Shown: in pieces, positions 54,040-62,869 of the stretch
Position numbering within the stretch: position 1 is the first letter of the stretch
Layout: each line of letters starts with the position of its first letter
Assembly: GCA_002708845.1 (NCBI GenBank)
Contig: PAPI01000019.1
Span: 62,001 to 126,000 of the forward strand
Direction of reading: 5' to 3'
Source: Leeuwenhoekiella sp.
GTDB lineage: Bacteria > Bacteroidota > Bacteroidia > Flavobacteriales > Flavobacteriaceae
Length of the DNA: 64,000 bases
Notes under the pieces: generated by a model
Told to the model about the DNA's origin: nothing
The model's input: only the letters and a program-made list of their open reading frames with translations
Databases searched by the model: none
Position numbers and translations under genes: made by a program

Positions 54040-54486
54040 ATGCAGCAACTCAACTTCCCCCCGTATACCTTCAGGCTCAAAAGTAGCGAAAATAAACCGC
54101 TTATATTTGACCCCATCCGTAAAAAATTCGTCGTCCTGACCCCAGAAGAATGGGTTCGTCAACATACGGTAAAGCATCTTCAAGAAGCTTATAACTATCC
54201 GTTGAGTTTGATCAACGTGGAGAAAGAACTTAAGGTTAATGGACTCTCAAAACGTTATGATGTTGTTGTTTTTGAATCTGACGGAAGCATCAGGCTTATT
54301 GTTGAGTGCAAAGCTCCTAAGGTTATTATCAATCAAGTCACTTTTGACCAGATTGCCCGATACAACCTCACCCTGCAAGCTTCCTTTTTAATGGTTACAA
54401 ACGGCTTGAATCATTATTTCTGCCAGATGGACTACGAACAGAAAAAATATAATTTTTTGCCGGATATTCCGGTTTACAGCCCGTAA
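54040..54486 (+). CDS. Stand-alone type I restriction HsdR N-terminal-like nuclease domain protein
   Basis: The product of about 148 residues resembles the HSDR_N_2 domain (PF13588). The PD-(D/E)xK pieces are visible: VRQHTVKHLQEAYNYPLSLI, RYDVVVFESDGSIRLIVECK with Asp and the E-x-K, and the later QVTFDQIARYN helix. No helicase, specificity or methylase gene is nearby, so it is not part of a restriction system here. Single-domain versions are, from memory, common and uncharacterised in Bacteroidota. The ATG at 54040 is preferred over a TTG at 54004. The GT2 gene follows after 9 bases. Confidence 0.75.
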   Translation: MQQLNFPPYTFRLKSSENKPLIFDPIRKKFVVLTPEEWVRQHTVKHLQEAYNYPLSLINVEKELKVNGLSKRYDVVVFESDGSIRLIVECKAPKVIINQVTFDQIARYNLTLQASFLMVTNGLNHYFCQMDYEQKKYNFLPDIPVYSP

Positions 54487-54495
54487 TTTGCCGTT

Positions 54496-55503
54496 GTGAA
54501 TATCGCGATTGTCATACTCAATTGGAACGGCAGACATCTGCTTGAAAAATTTGTACCTGTAGTGCTTGAACATAGTGCTGAGCAGGCTACTGTTTATGTT
54601 GCAGACAATGCTTCTACGGATGATTCTGTTGCATTTTTGGACGAAAACTTTCCGCAGGTAAAAGTTATTCGCAATACGACAAATGGGGGATACGCAAAAG
54701 GCTATAATGAGGCCTTGCAGCATTTAAATGAAGACCTCTTCATCCTGATGAATAGCGACATTGCAACATCAAAAGGCTGGCTTGGGTCCATTATCAAAAA
54801 CTTTGAAGAAAACCCGCAACTGGGTGCTGCTCAGCCTAAGATTCTGGATCTTAAACGCCCAGATCATTTTGAATATGCGGGTGCTGGCGGAGGATTCTTA
54901 GACTATTTTGGATATCCGTTTTGCAGGGGGCGCTTGTTTGATACGCTCGAAAAAGATCAAGGTCAGTACGACGACACCTTACCGGTATTTTGGGCAAGTG
55001 GGGCTTGCCTTGTCGTTCGCAAAAAGGCCTTTTACGAAGCCGGGGCTTTAGATGAAAGCTTCTTTGCCCATCAGGAAGAGATTGACCTGTGCTGGCGCAT
55101 ACAAGCTGTAAATTATAAGGTGTATCATATAGGCAGTAGCCAGGTTTATCATCTTGGTGGAGCAACGCTCGAACAAATGAATCCCCAAAAGACGTTTTTA
55201 AATTTTAGAAATAACTTAATGTTACTGCTTAAGAATGTGTCAGGCTTTCGGGTTTGGGGAATACTGTTTTTAAGAATGTGCCTGGATGGTATTGCCGCCA
55301 TTAAATTTTTAGCTCAGTGGAAAAGCAAACATTGTTTTGCCATTATACGTGCTCATTTTGCTTTTTACTCTAAAATAGGGAGCGTATTGAAGCAACGTCG
55401 AAAAACACCTAAAATCAGAAGGTATTCCATTACAAAATCAGTCGTGTGGCAGTATTTTGTACTAGGAAAAAAGTATTACAACGATATCTCCAGAAATTAC
55501 TAA
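54496..55503 (+). CDS. GT2 family glycosyltransferase
   Basis: The 335-residue protein has a GT-A domain with IAIVILNWNGRHLLEKFVP, VADNASTDDSVAFLDENF, the LFILMNSDIATSKGW metal-binding DxD-like region and SFFAHQEEIDLCWRIQAVNY, which is the acceptor-side ED/W motif of rhamnosyl- and related transferases. The C-terminal part has hydrophobic helices that may touch the membrane. It probably adds one sugar to a surface glycan; donor and acceptor are unknown. The start is GTG at 54496. It follows the nuclease-domain gene closely and precedes the OmpA-type gene, which has its own promoter element. Confidence 0.85.
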   Translation: MNIAIVILNWNGRHLLEKFVPVVLEHSAEQATVYVADNASTDDSVAFLDENFPQVKVIRNTTNGGYAKGYNEALQHLNEDLFILMNSDIATSKGWLGSIIKNFEENPQLGAAQPKILDLKRPDHFEYAGAGGGFLDYFGYPFCRGRLFDTLEKDQGQYDDTLPVFWASGACLVVRKKAFYEAGALDESFFAHQEEIDLCWRIQAVNYKVYHIGSSQVYHLGGATLEQMNPQKTFLNFRNNLMLLLKNVSGFRVWGILFLRMCLDGIAAIKFLAQWKSKHCFAIIRAHFAFYSKIGSVLKQRRKTPKIRRYSITKSVVWQYFVLGKKYYNDISRNY

Positions 55504-55542
55504 AAGTATTGTTAAGAATCTGTCATTGGATAGGTTTTTTAA

Positions 55543-55550
55543 TATTTTTG
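55543..55550 (+). promoter_or_regulatory. Candidate -7 promoter element for the OmpA-type lipoprotein gene
   Basis: TATTTTTG matches TAnnTTTG, 35 bases upstream of the ATG at 55586. A TTG lies 14 bases upstream, a little closer than usual. Confidence 0.42.
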
Positions 55551-55585
55551 TTGTTACCGAATACTAAAAATTAACAACACGAATT

Positions 55586-56416
55586 ATGAGAAAAATGATG
55601 ATAGTATCTGCCTCTGCGTTGATACTGCTAAGTTCTTGTGTGTCTCAAAAAAAATACGCTGCTTTAGAAGCCAAACAGCGTGAGACTCAAGATATGTTAA
55701 ATACAGCAACTGTAAAATTGAACTCGTGTCTGGCGACAGAAGAAAGCCTTCGCGATCAAATAGCAGATTTACGTAAGACCAATACAGATCTTATTAATAC
55801 ACAGGGTAACCTGACCACACTATCTGCTAAAGGTGCAGAAAACCTTGAGAAATCTTTGGAGCAAATGAAGGAGAAAGATCTTCAGATCAAAGCTTTCCGT
55901 GATGCTCTTAACCGAAAAGATTCTGTAACGCTTGCTTTAGTTACCAGTTTAAAAGGAGCTATTGGCAACCTGAACGACGAAGACATCGAAATCAATGTTG
56001 AGAAAGGCGTTGTTTATGTTTCTATTTCTGATAAATTACTTTTTAACAGCGGTCGTTGGGATGTTACCAACCGTGCAAAAGAAGTTTTAGGCAAAGTAGC
56101 TACAGTAGTGAAAAATAAGCCTGAAATTGAATTTATGGTAGAAGGTCACACCGATAGCAAGCCTATTAGCACTTCAGTAATTGAAGATAACTGGGATCTT
56201 AGTGTGAAGCGTGCGACTTCTGTTGTACGTATTCTTCAGGAAGAATTTGGTGTACCACCAGAGCGTATGGTTGCAGCAGGTAGAAGTTATTATGTACCTC
56301 TTGCCAGCAACGATACTGCTGAAGGTCGTGCTCGTAACCGTAGAACCCGTATTGTAGTATTACCAAAACTGGATCAATTCTACAAAATGATTGAAGACGG
56401 AATGCCGAAAAACTAA
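55586..56416 (+). CDS. OmpA-family peptidoglycan-binding lipoprotein
   Basis: The 276-residue product has a lipobox (ALILLSSC) and then a long coiled coil (about 20-120) rich in Lys, Glu and Gln. The C-terminal 130 residues form an OmpA domain with LLFNSGRWDVTNRAKEVLG, FMVEGHTDSKPIS, the NWDLSVKRATSVVRIL helix and EGRARNRRTRIVVLPK with the diaminopimelate-binding Asp/Arg pair. It should link the outer membrane to peptidoglycan, and the coiled coil may reach across the periplasm. It has its own promoter element and terminator. Confidence 0.9.
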   Translation: MRKMMIVSASALILLSSCVSQKKYAALEAKQRETQDMLNTATVKLNSCLATEESLRDQIADLRKTNTDLINTQGNLTTLSAKGAENLEKSLEQMKEKDLQIKAFRDALNRKDSVTLALVTSLKGAIGNLNDEDIEINVEKGVVYVSISDKLLFNSGRWDVTNRAKEVLGKVATVVKNKPEIEFMVEGHTDSKPISTSVIEDNWDLSVKRATSVVRILQEEFGVPPERMVAAGRSYYVPLASNDTAEGRARNRRTRIVVLPKLDQFYKMIEDGMPKN

Positions 56417-56438
56417 GAAAGATTAGTCTTTTGAACAA

Positions 56439-56468
56439 AAAAACCCGGTCTATATAGACCGGGTTTTT
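56439..56468 (+). terminator. Strong intrinsic terminator
   Basis: AAAAACCCGGTC and GACCGGGTTTTT form a perfect palindrome around TATATA with T-rich flanks, 22 bases after the stop of the OmpA-type gene. It can act in both directions. Confidence 0.88.
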
Positions 56469-56572
56469 ATTTTATCATCCTTTCAATTCATTAATTATTC
56501 AAGGAAGTCATAATCTCTTCTTCGGTATGGATAAAAACTAATCGGTTTAATTTTAAACCGTATTTATGTTTT

Positions 56573-57190
56573 CTAAATGGTTAAGTCTCCCTTTCCTTCC
56601 CGTATTAATACGGCTTCACCACTCGTAAGGTCAATCACAGTTGAAGGAACGTTACCGCCGTATCCTCCATCAACCACCGCATCTACCAGCTTCTCCCATT
56701 TTTCAAGTATTAGCTCAGGATCTGTAGTGTATTCGATTACTTCATCTTCATCACGTATAGAAGTAGAAATAATTGGGTTACCCAATTCTTTAACGATCGC
56801 ACGTGCTATGGCATTATCGGGTACCCGTATACCAACCGTTTTTTTCTTTTTAAACACCGTTGGCAGGTTGTTATTACCTGGCAGGATAAAGGTATAAGGT
56901 CCCGGAAGGGCTCTTTTTAGCAGTTTAAAAGTTGGTGTATCTATTTGCCTAACGTAGTCTGACAGATTGCTCAAATCTTCGCAAATAAATGAGAAGTTGG
57001 CTTTATCAAGTTTTACCCCACGCAATTGCGCCACGCGCTCCAGAGCCCGGTTACTGGTTATATCACATCCTAAACCGTAAACCGTATCTGTAGGGTAGAT
57101 GATGACGCCATCATTTTTAAGAATTTTGACGATACGCCTGATCTCCTTTTCACTGGGATTTTCTTCGTAAACTTTGATAAACTCTGCCAT
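56573..57190 (-). CDS. L-threonylcarbamoyladenylate synthase, TsaC/YciO/Sua5 type
   Basis: This 205-residue protein has the YrdC fold with DGVIIYPTDTVYGLGCDI, KANFSFICEDLSNLSDYVRQ, LPGPYTFIL, TVGIRVPDNAIARAIVKELG and NPIISTSIRDEDE. TsaC makes threonylcarbamoyl-AMP for the tRNA t6A modification. The length and the ending (STVIDLTSGEAVLIREGKG) fit the YciO-like subgroup, which is sometimes separate from the true t6A enzyme; TsaD is encoded in the same window, but I cannot tell whether this is its partner. It lies 4 bases after the DUF2945-type gene. Confidence 0.88.
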   Translation of the reverse strand: MAEFIKVYEENPSEKEIRRIVKILKNDGVIIYPTDTVYGLGCDITSNRALERVAQLRGVKLDKANFSFICEDLSNLSDYVRQIDTPTFKLLKRALPGPYTFILPGNNNLPTVFKKKKTVGIRVPDNAIARAIVKELGNPIISTSIRDEDEVIEYTTDPELILEKWEKLVDAVVDGGYGGNVPSTVIDLTSGEAVLIREGKGDLTI

Positions 57191-57194
57191 AGTC

Positions 57195-57404
57195 TTAGGC
57201 TTTTTGTACTTCGCTTTCCAGTTTTAAAACCTTAGCCCCATCTTCCTGTTCAATATAAAGAGCTTTATCGCCTTCTTCACCTTTTCGGGTGATTTCTGAA
57301 CCGTCAATGGTTTTAGTTACTTCTTTGGTATAGGTCTCTTTTACAGTACCAGTTGCTGTACCGTTACCCCATTTCCATTTTACATCGCTTCCTTCTCGTA
57401 TCAT
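57195..57404 (-). CDS. DUF2945 / HVA1-type TUDOR-like small protein
   Basis: The 69-residue product resembles the DUF2945 (hypervirulence-associated TUDOR) family: GSDVKWKWGNGTATGTVKET at the front and DKALYIEQEDGAKVLKLES at the end. This is a small beta-barrel protein of unknown role, common in environmental bacteria. It has no signal peptide. It is co-directional with and 4 bases upstream of the TsaC-type gene, so the two share a message. Confidence 0.8.
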   Translation of the reverse strand: MIREGSDVKWKWGNGTATGTVKETYTKEVTKTIDGSEITRKGEEGDKALYIEQEDGAKVLKLESEVQKA

Positions 57405-57484
57405 GTTTTTCTTTTAAAAATAAATGACTTCAGGAAAATAAGCCTGCACACTAACAGAAGATTAACGTTGCTAAAAAACAGAAA

Positions 57485-58114
57485 TTAACTTGCCCAGTGT
57501 CTGTATTTATAAAGCAGTTTGGCCACGTTAGCCTCCCAGGCTTGTTCTTTTTCTCGATCAACAGAGTGTTTAGTTTCCCGATCAAAATCTACCTGCATCG
57601 CCTTTCGGGCCTTTTCTATCTTTTGATAAATAGCCTGTATTTCGGCTTTTGAATTGCGGGTGAATCTATACTCGGCAATGGTTTGACGTAGTATCCGCGC
57701 ATGAAGTTCGGAGATATCAAAGTGCGTCTGTTCGTGAGCCAGTGTGGTCTCATTAATCAGTTTGGGCACATACCAAGAAAGATTCGGATAAAAATTTGCG
57801 TAAACCTTAGACGCTTTTTTAATGAGGTAGCCCCGAGAATTTATAGCATAGGTATGACTGATTCCTGTGTTAGCAGTAGCTGCATATTTGCTGCTGCGGT
57901 CTGGCATTCCTCTAAAATCAGACCACGTAAGTCTCTTAGTAGGGTGCCAGCTAAAGCGTACGTTTTTATTAGGAATTCGAAAAACCTCATCGCCCAAACG
58001 GATTTTTTCAACTTTAGCATCCTGTATTTTGCCGGCATCAGAAAGTCCCACTTCTCCTAAAGGCAGAAGTTTGAATACGATTGAAAATACAATTATACTA
58101 AACAGGCGTATCAC
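57485..58114 (-). CDS. Secreted putative zinc-dependent protease (DUF922-like)
   Basis: The 209-residue product has an N-terminal hydrophobic segment (FSIIVFSIVFKLLPLG) and a possible zinc site HEQTHFDISELHAR, with His127, Glu128 and His131 forming HExxH. Other stretches are RLTWSDFRGMPD and a C-terminal helical part with ETKHSVDREKEQAWE. This pattern fits the DUF922 family, predicted metalloproteases. The start is GTG at 58114, overlapping the TGA stop of the gene before it (GTGA), which indicates translational coupling. Confidence 0.65.
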   Translation of the reverse strand: MIRLFSIIVFSIVFKLLPLGEVGLSDAGKIQDAKVEKIRLGDEVFRIPNKNVRFSWHPTKRLTWSDFRGMPDRSSKYAATANTGISHTYAINSRGYLIKKASKVYANFYPNLSWYVPKLINETTLAHEQTHFDISELHARILRQTIAEYRFTRNSKAEIQAIYQKIEKARKAMQVDFDRETKHSVDREKEQAWEANVAKLLYKYRHWAS

Positions 58115-59415
58115 GTTTTTTGCTTTTTCTTTTTAGCTGCGGGAAACAGGATGTTATTTAAAATAAGACGATATCCCGGACTGGTAGGATGTAATCTTAA
58201 TTCCGTTTTGGGATCACCTACACGATGCTGGTAATCTTCGGGATCATGGCCGCCATAAAAGGTAAAAAAGCCTTTACCTTTCACCCCGTGAATGTAACGA
58301 GCCTCTCCATTCGCTTTATTTTCGCCCATAACCAAAACCTGAGGTTTGATCTGTTCAGCATTATACGCCGTTGTCTGCCCCATAAAACCTTTGACCAAAG
58401 CTGTATGGTTTTGGCACAACATCGTAGGCACGGGATCCCATTTTGCCGAAAAGCTTTTCAGACTGAAATAATCAGTATCCGGGTTTACCCTCCGGTAAGG
58501 TGTGGTGTCAATACTTGAAAATTCATACCGTGCCGGATTTTTTTCAAGCATAAAGTCCTGAAAGGCAAAGGTGCGCTCAAAGCTGATTCTGCTTTGATAA
58601 TTAGGGTCTGAAGCATCGCCATCAAACATGGGCTCGCAAATATCTACCCCTTCAGCCGAGAGGGCTATATCAAAACTGTCTGTAGCACTACACATCGCAA
58701 ACATAAAACCGCCACCAATCACATAATCACTTATTTTATTAGCAACAGCCAGCTTTTCCTGAGAAACCTTATCATAACCTAAGTCTGCGGCTAAAGCTTC
58801 AGCATCCTGTTTGTCTTTGATATACCAGGGAGCTGCGCGGTATGAACCATAAAATTTACCGTACTGACCGGTAAAATCTTCGTGATGCAGGTGTAACCAG
58901 TCGTAAAGCACCAACTCATCAGCAAGGACCTCGCGATCGTAAATTTTGGTATAGGGTATTTCGGCATATTCTAAAACCATAGTAACCGCATCATCCCAAG
59001 GTGCATTTCCATCAGGGGTATAAACTGCGACTTTGGGTGCCTTTTCAAGGGCCACAGCTTCCATATTTTGAGACGGACTTTCTATTTCGGCCAAAATACT
59101 TTCGGCCTTTGCATCGCTTATCACTTCAAATGAAACGCCTCGAATCTTACATTCTTTCTGTAACTCTTCGGTATCCGGAAGCAAAAAAGATCCGCCCCGA
59201 TAATTGAGCAGCCATTTGACTTTTTGTTGTTTAGCCAACGTCCAATAGGTGATTCCATAGGCCTTAAGGTGTTCTTTTTGACTATCGGCATCCATAGGGA
59301 TAAGCACATAAGAGGCCATTGCAGGTAACGTAAATGCAATAAAGAATACGCCAAATACAAGCGCTTTAACTAGTGCTCGAGTAGACATATATGCGAAAGT
59401 AAATTTTGTTTTCAT
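58111..59415 (-). CDS. Exported protein of the flavobacterial 'asparagine synthetase B'-labelled family
   Basis: The 434-residue product starts with a hydrophobic signal (VFGVFFIAFTLPAMASYVLI). From memory, homologs are often labelled asparagine synthetase B, but there is no N-terminal nucleophile Cys2 and no PP-loop (SGGxDS), so that activity is not supported. The middle reads KVAVYTPDGNAPWDDAVTMV, LVLYDWLHLHHEDFTGQYGK and GGGFMFAMCSATDSFD, which resembles a class I amidotransferase-like or ThuA-like fold with Cys242 in nucleophile-elbow position. The C-terminal block HGVKGKGFFTFYGGHDPEDY and LRLHPTSPGYRLILNNILFP is conserved-looking. Activity is unknown. It is translationally coupled to the putative metalloprotease gene. 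Confidence 0.7.
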   Translation of the reverse strand: MKTKFTFAYMSTRALVKALVFGVFFIAFTLPAMASYVLIPMDADSQKEHLKAYGITYWTLAKQQKVKWLLNYRGGSFLLPDTEELQKECKIRGVSFEVISDAKAESILAEIESPSQNMEAVALEKAPKVAVYTPDGNAPWDDAVTMVLEYAEIPYTKIYDREVLADELVLYDWLHLHHEDFTGQYGKFYGSYRAAPWYIKDKQDAEALAADLGYDKVSQEKLAVANKISDYVIGGGFMFAMCSATDSFDIALSAEGVDICEPMFDGDASDPNYQSRISFERTFAFQDFMLEKNPARYEFSSIDTTPYRRVNPDTDYFSLKSFSAKWDPVPTMLCQNHTALVKGFMGQTTAYNAEQIKPQVLVMGENKANGEARYIHGVKGKGFFTFYGGHDPEDYQHRVGDPKTELRLHPTSPGYRLILNNILFPAAKKKKQKT

Positions 59416-59503
59416 AGGCGCTGCTTAAAGTACAACGTTGCAAAGAATATGCCTAGTATCTCTTAAACAGATTCATTTCTAGAATAACCATTTGTATTGT
59501 TTA

Positions 59504-60064
59504 TTATTTGAAAAGCTTACCGATGCGTATGCGGTGATAACGCTGAAGAATAACCGGATACGCGTTACCCAAAATATTGATTAAAAACGCAAAGATAACA
59601 AGCCAATAATAGTTGAAATATAAAAGCATTACACAGGCGATTAGAGTCACGATGAATGCTGCCAGATGTCCAAATTCTGATTGTTTAGTCTGATAGATAA
59701 AGTTTCTGATTCCTTGTCTTGTACCATTAAAGTACTTTTTTCGATTTTTTCTGCTACCCCAGAAAAACAGTAAAAGAGCTTTTCTAAAAAGATCGACCTG
59801 AGCAAATACATAGATTTTTTTTAGTCTTACCGGATTTTGAATTTCATAGTAGGTATTCGATAAAAATTTGTGAGTAGGGTATATGAAACCTAAAAAAGCG
59901 AAAACTCCGGTAATAAAGAGACTCAGCAAAAAGGCAAAAATAAAATGCAGGGACACTGAAAACGTATTCGGATCACTACGAATCAAGGTTTCCACAAAAA
60001 AATAAACCTGATAAGCCAGAAAAAAAGCAAAAAGCGTAAAAGCAATTTTTTTAATAAGATTCAT
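59504..60064 (-). CDS. Small polytopic membrane protein resembling CrtO-type glycosyl-diaponeurosporenoate acyltransferase
   Basis: The 186-residue product has four or so membrane helices (about 6-27, 37-62, 135-155, 156-172). The second half (GIRNFIYQTKQSEFGHLAAF, then ILGNAYPVILQRYHRIRIGK) matches, as I remember it, the pattern of Staphylococcus CrtO (ETKRAELIHW ... ANVPIIIVQRYNRPRL). That enzyme adds a fatty acid to a glycosylated carotenoid in staphyloxanthin synthesis. Whether the homolog here modifies a carotenoid or some other lipid is unknown; no carotenoid genes are close by. A 88-base gap separates it from the exported protein gene downstream. Confidence 0.6.
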   Translation of the reverse strand: MNLIKKIAFTLFAFFLAYQVYFFVETLIRSDPNTFSVSLHFIFAFLLSLFITGVFAFLGFIYPTHKFLSNTYYEIQNPVRLKKIYVFAQVDLFRKALLLFFWGSRKNRKKYFNGTRQGIRNFIYQTKQSEFGHLAAFIVTLIACVMLLYFNYYWLVIFAFLINILGNAYPVILQRYHRIRIGKLFK

Positions 60065-60092
60065 GAGCTATTGAAATTCAGATTTTGAAAAT

Positions 60093-60125
60093 AAAAAAGG
60101 AAGCCGTTTCTAGCAGCTTCCTTTT
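60093..60125 (-). terminator. Intrinsic terminator after dnaB
   Basis: AAAAAGGAAGC (60094-60104) and GCTTCCTTTTT (60115-60125) pair around a 10-base loop. On the minus strand the stem ends in a T-run, 27 bases after the dnaB stop. Confidence 0.82.
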
Positions 60126-60151
60126 TAGTTATATAACCAGTCTAAATTGAA

Positions 60152-61714
60152 TTAAAAAGGAACCTCATCTTCCCCATCACGGTCAAAACCGCCATCGTTC
60201 ATGCTACTTCCAAAAGCCTGATCCGGGGTAGGAAAAGTATCGGGTCTAAAGGTATCATCGTTAGCTGCCGCGTTTTGATTCATCGCAGACTCAAACTGAT
60301 ACGGCGTGCTAAAATCATCGAGGTTATCAAATTTACCAAGGTGACCAATAAACTTAAGCCGTATGTTCTCAAGTCCACCATTACGGTGCTTGGCTACAAT
60401 AAATTCGGCCTGGCCGTCAGTTGGGCTGCGTTCTTCATCATCCCATTCATCAATTTTATAGTATTCAGGACGGTAAATAAATGATACGATATCGGCATCC
60501 TGCTCAATCGCTCCAGATTCCCGAAGGTCAGAAAGCAAAGGTCGTTTACTACCACCACGAGTCTCCACCGCACGCGATAGCTGCGATAGTGCAATTACTG
60601 GCACATCCAGTTCTTTTGCCAAGGCTTTAAGGTTACGCGAAATCATCGAGATCTCCTGCTCGCGGTTTCCGTTTTTCTGGCTACCTCCCGCGGTCATCAA
60701 CTGCAAGTAGTCAATGATAATCATCTTTATACCGTGCTGTGAAGCAAGTCGGCGTGCTTTTGCGCGCAGGTCAAAGATGGAAAGCGACGGCGTATCATCA
60801 ATAAAAAGTGGAGCCTTCTCCAGACTTTTTACTTTTACGTTAAGCTGTTCCCACTCGTGTTTTTCAAGCTTTCCAGTACGTAATTTCTCTGAAGAAAGTC
60901 CGGTTTCTGAAGAGATCAAACGGGTAATCAACTGTACCGAAGCCATCTCGAGTGAGAAAAATGCAACCGGTATACCCTGCCCTACTGCGATATTTCGGGC
61001 CATAGATAGCGTCAATGCGGTTTTACCCATACCCGGACGTGCCGCAACTATAATCAAGTCACTGGGCTGCCAGCCGGAAGTTAGTTTATCGAGACGGTCA
61101 AAGCCCGAAGGGATACCGGACAAACCTTCTTTATTCGAAATTTCTTCAATTTTCTTTTTAGCCTGAATAACAAGACTCTGCGCTGTTTCTGAACTTCTTT
61201 TTATGTTACCCTGAGTAACCTCATAGAGTTTACTTTCAGCATTATCTAAAAGATCAAAAACATCTGTTGTCTCGTCATACGCTTCTTCAATAATTTCATT
61301 AGAAATTTTAATCAAGCTGCGCTGAATGTATTTCTGCAAAATGATACGCGCATGGTATTCAATGTGCGCAGAAGAGGACACTTTTTGGGTAAGTTGAATC
61401 AAATAATAGTCGCCACCTGCCTTGTCAAGCTTGGCCATTTGTTTTAATTGCTCAGAAACGGTTAATAAGTCAATAGGCTCACCGTTTTCAAAGAGGGATC
61501 TGATAGCGTCATAGATGTGCTGATGGGCATCTTTATAGAAAACTTCAGGACTAAGAATATCGATGATTTCATCTACACCTTTTTTATCTATCATCATTGC
61601 TCCAAGAACAACTTGCTCTAAATCAATAGCTTGTGGCGGTATTTTACCCTTCTCAAGGGCAATAACATCATTAGAAGGAATTATATAGTTAGGTTTGGTC
61701 TTTAGATTTTCCAT
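60152..61714 (-). CDS. dnaB: Replicative DNA helicase
   Basis: The 520-residue hexameric helicase unwinds DNA at the replication fork. The N-terminal domain (PPQAIDLEQVVLGAMMIDKK, DAHQHIYDAIRSLFENGEPI) is followed by the RecA-like motor with Walker A VAARPGMGKTALTLSMARNI, Walker B MIIIDYLQLM, and QLSRAVETRGGSKRPLLSDL with the arginine-finger region. An acidic, Gly/Asp-rich tail (GGFDRDGEDEVPF) is typical of flavobacterial DnaB. No intein is present. It is monocistronic, with a terminator after it and a 169-base gap before it. Confidence 0.97.
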   Translation of the reverse strand: MENLKTKPNYIIPSNDVIALEKGKIPPQAIDLEQVVLGAMMIDKKGVDEIIDILSPEVFYKDAHQHIYDAIRSLFENGEPIDLLTVSEQLKQMAKLDKAGGDYYLIQLTQKVSSSAHIEYHARIILQKYIQRSLIKISNEIIEEAYDETTDVFDLLDNAESKLYEVTQGNIKRSSETAQSLVIQAKKKIEEISNKEGLSGIPSGFDRLDKLTSGWQPSDLIIVAARPGMGKTALTLSMARNIAVGQGIPVAFFSLEMASVQLITRLISSETGLSSEKLRTGKLEKHEWEQLNVKVKSLEKAPLFIDDTPSLSIFDLRAKARRLASQHGIKMIIIDYLQLMTAGGSQKNGNREQEISMISRNLKALAKELDVPVIALSQLSRAVETRGGSKRPLLSDLRESGAIEQDADIVSFIYRPEYYKIDEWDDEERSPTDGQAEFIVAKHRNGGLENIRLKFIGHLGKFDNLDDFSTPYQFESAMNQNAAANDDTFRPDTFPTPDQAFGSSMNDGGFDRDGEDEVPF

Positions 61715-61829
61715 TAAGGCGAATGTAAAAAAAATGTTAAGGGCAGTTCAAGTTTTTTGACCAGTCGTTGTTCACTACAAGTTAACAATATGATTGTTGA
61801 TAACTAAATAATCTTGTTAACAACCATAA

Positions 61830-61860
61830 AAAAATCCAGAGTCAAAAACTCCGGATTTTA
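61830..61860 (-). terminator. Intrinsic terminator after accA
   Basis: AAAATCCAGAGT and ACTCCGGATTTT pair with one mismatch around CAAAA. On the minus strand it runs into seven T, about 24 bases after the accA stop. Confidence 0.8.
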
Positions 61861-61883
61861 ATGACAAGTGATGTTTAAGTCTT

Positions 61884-62837
61884 TTAGCCTTTGAATACTC
61901 CCATTTCAGAATATTTATCCATACGGTTTTTAATCAAATCTGCTGGTGATAAGTTTTTAAACTCATCATAGGCTTGTAGAATCTTTTCTTTTACCGTATC
62001 AAATGTTTTTTGACGGTCGCTATGCGCTCCTCCAAGAGGTTCTTTAACGATCTCATCAATAAGTTTTTGCTTCTTCATATCGGTTGCGGTAAGCTTAAGC
62101 GCTTCTGCAGCCTGCTCTTTAAATTCCCAGCTTCTCCAGAGAATAGACGAGCAGGATTCCGGCGAAATAACCGAATACCAGGTGTTTTCAAGCATAAGCA
62201 CTTTATCGCCCACGCCAATTCCCAAAGCACCTCCACTCGCGCCCTCTCCTATGATGCAAACAATAATAGGCACTTTTAGCCGTGTCATCTCCAAAATGTT
62301 TCGGGCAATGGCTTCTCCCTGACCGCGCTCCTCCGCTTCCAGACCGGGGTAGGCGCCTGGGGTGTCAATAAAAGTCACTACCGGTAAACCAAATTTTTCA
62401 GCACTCTTCATCAAACGAAGTGCCTTGCGGTATCCTTCCGGATTTGCCATACCAAAATTACGGTACTGGCGTGTTTTTGTATTATATCCTTTTTGCTGAC
62501 CAATAAGCATAAAACTCTGCTCGCCAATTTTACCCAGACCTCCTATCATCGCCTTATCATCCTTAACATTGCGGTCGCCGTGTAATTCTAAAAAGGTATC
62601 ACCACAAATGGCTTTGATATAATCTAAAGTATAAGGCCGATTGGGATGACGCGAAAGCTGAACGCGCTGCCATGGCGTAAGGTTTTTATAAAGATCTTTC
62701 TTGGTTTCTTTAAGCTTTTTCTCGATCTGTTTGCAGGTATTGGTGACATCTACGTCACTCTCCTGCCCTATTAGGGTACATTTTTCGAGCTGTTCTTCAA
62801 GCTCTTTTATAGGTTGTTCAAAGTCTAAATATTCCAT
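61884..62837 (-). CDS. accA: Acetyl-CoA carboxylase carboxyltransferase subunit alpha
   Basis: The 317-residue protein is one half of the carboxyltransferase that makes malonyl-CoA for fatty acid synthesis. It opens with [18 protein letters not shown], has the crotonase-fold core [40 protein letters not shown] and [20 protein letters not shown], and ends within the usual length. AccD is not in the window, as is normal for these genomes. It appears monocistronic, with a promoter element upstream and a terminator downstream. Confidence 0.97.
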   Translation of the reverse strand: MEYLDFEQPIKELEEQLEKCTLIGQESDVDVTNTCKQIEKKLKETKKDLYKNLTPWQRVQLSRHPNRPYTLDYIKAICGDTFLELHGDRNVKDDKAMIGGLGKIGEQSFMLIGQQKGYNTKTRQYRNFGMANPEGYRKALRLMKSAEKFGLPVVTFIDTPGAYPGLEAEERGQGEAIARNILEMTRLKVPIIVCIIGEGASGGALGIGVGDKVLMLENTWYSVISPESCSSILWRSWEFKEQAAEALKLTATDMKKQKLIDEIVKEPLGGAHSDRQKTFDTVKEKILQAYDEFKNLSPADLIKNRMDKYSEMGVFKG

Positions 62838-62861
62838 TAGGGGAAGATTTTAGTTAGCTGA

Positions 62862-62869
62862 CAAATATA
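62862..62869 (-). promoter_or_regulatory. Candidate -7 promoter element for accA
   Basis: The minus strand reads TATATTTG (TAnnTTTG), 24 bases upstream of the accA ATG. No TTG is seen at the usual -33 distance. Confidence 0.4.

Noticed and set aside
54040-54486. Type I restriction-modification system
   Set aside because: No helicase, specificity or methylase gene is present; only one nuclease-like domain.
60714-61166. Plus-strand open frame opposite dnaB
   Set aside because: It lies wholly inside a well-supported housekeeping gene and shows no domain.
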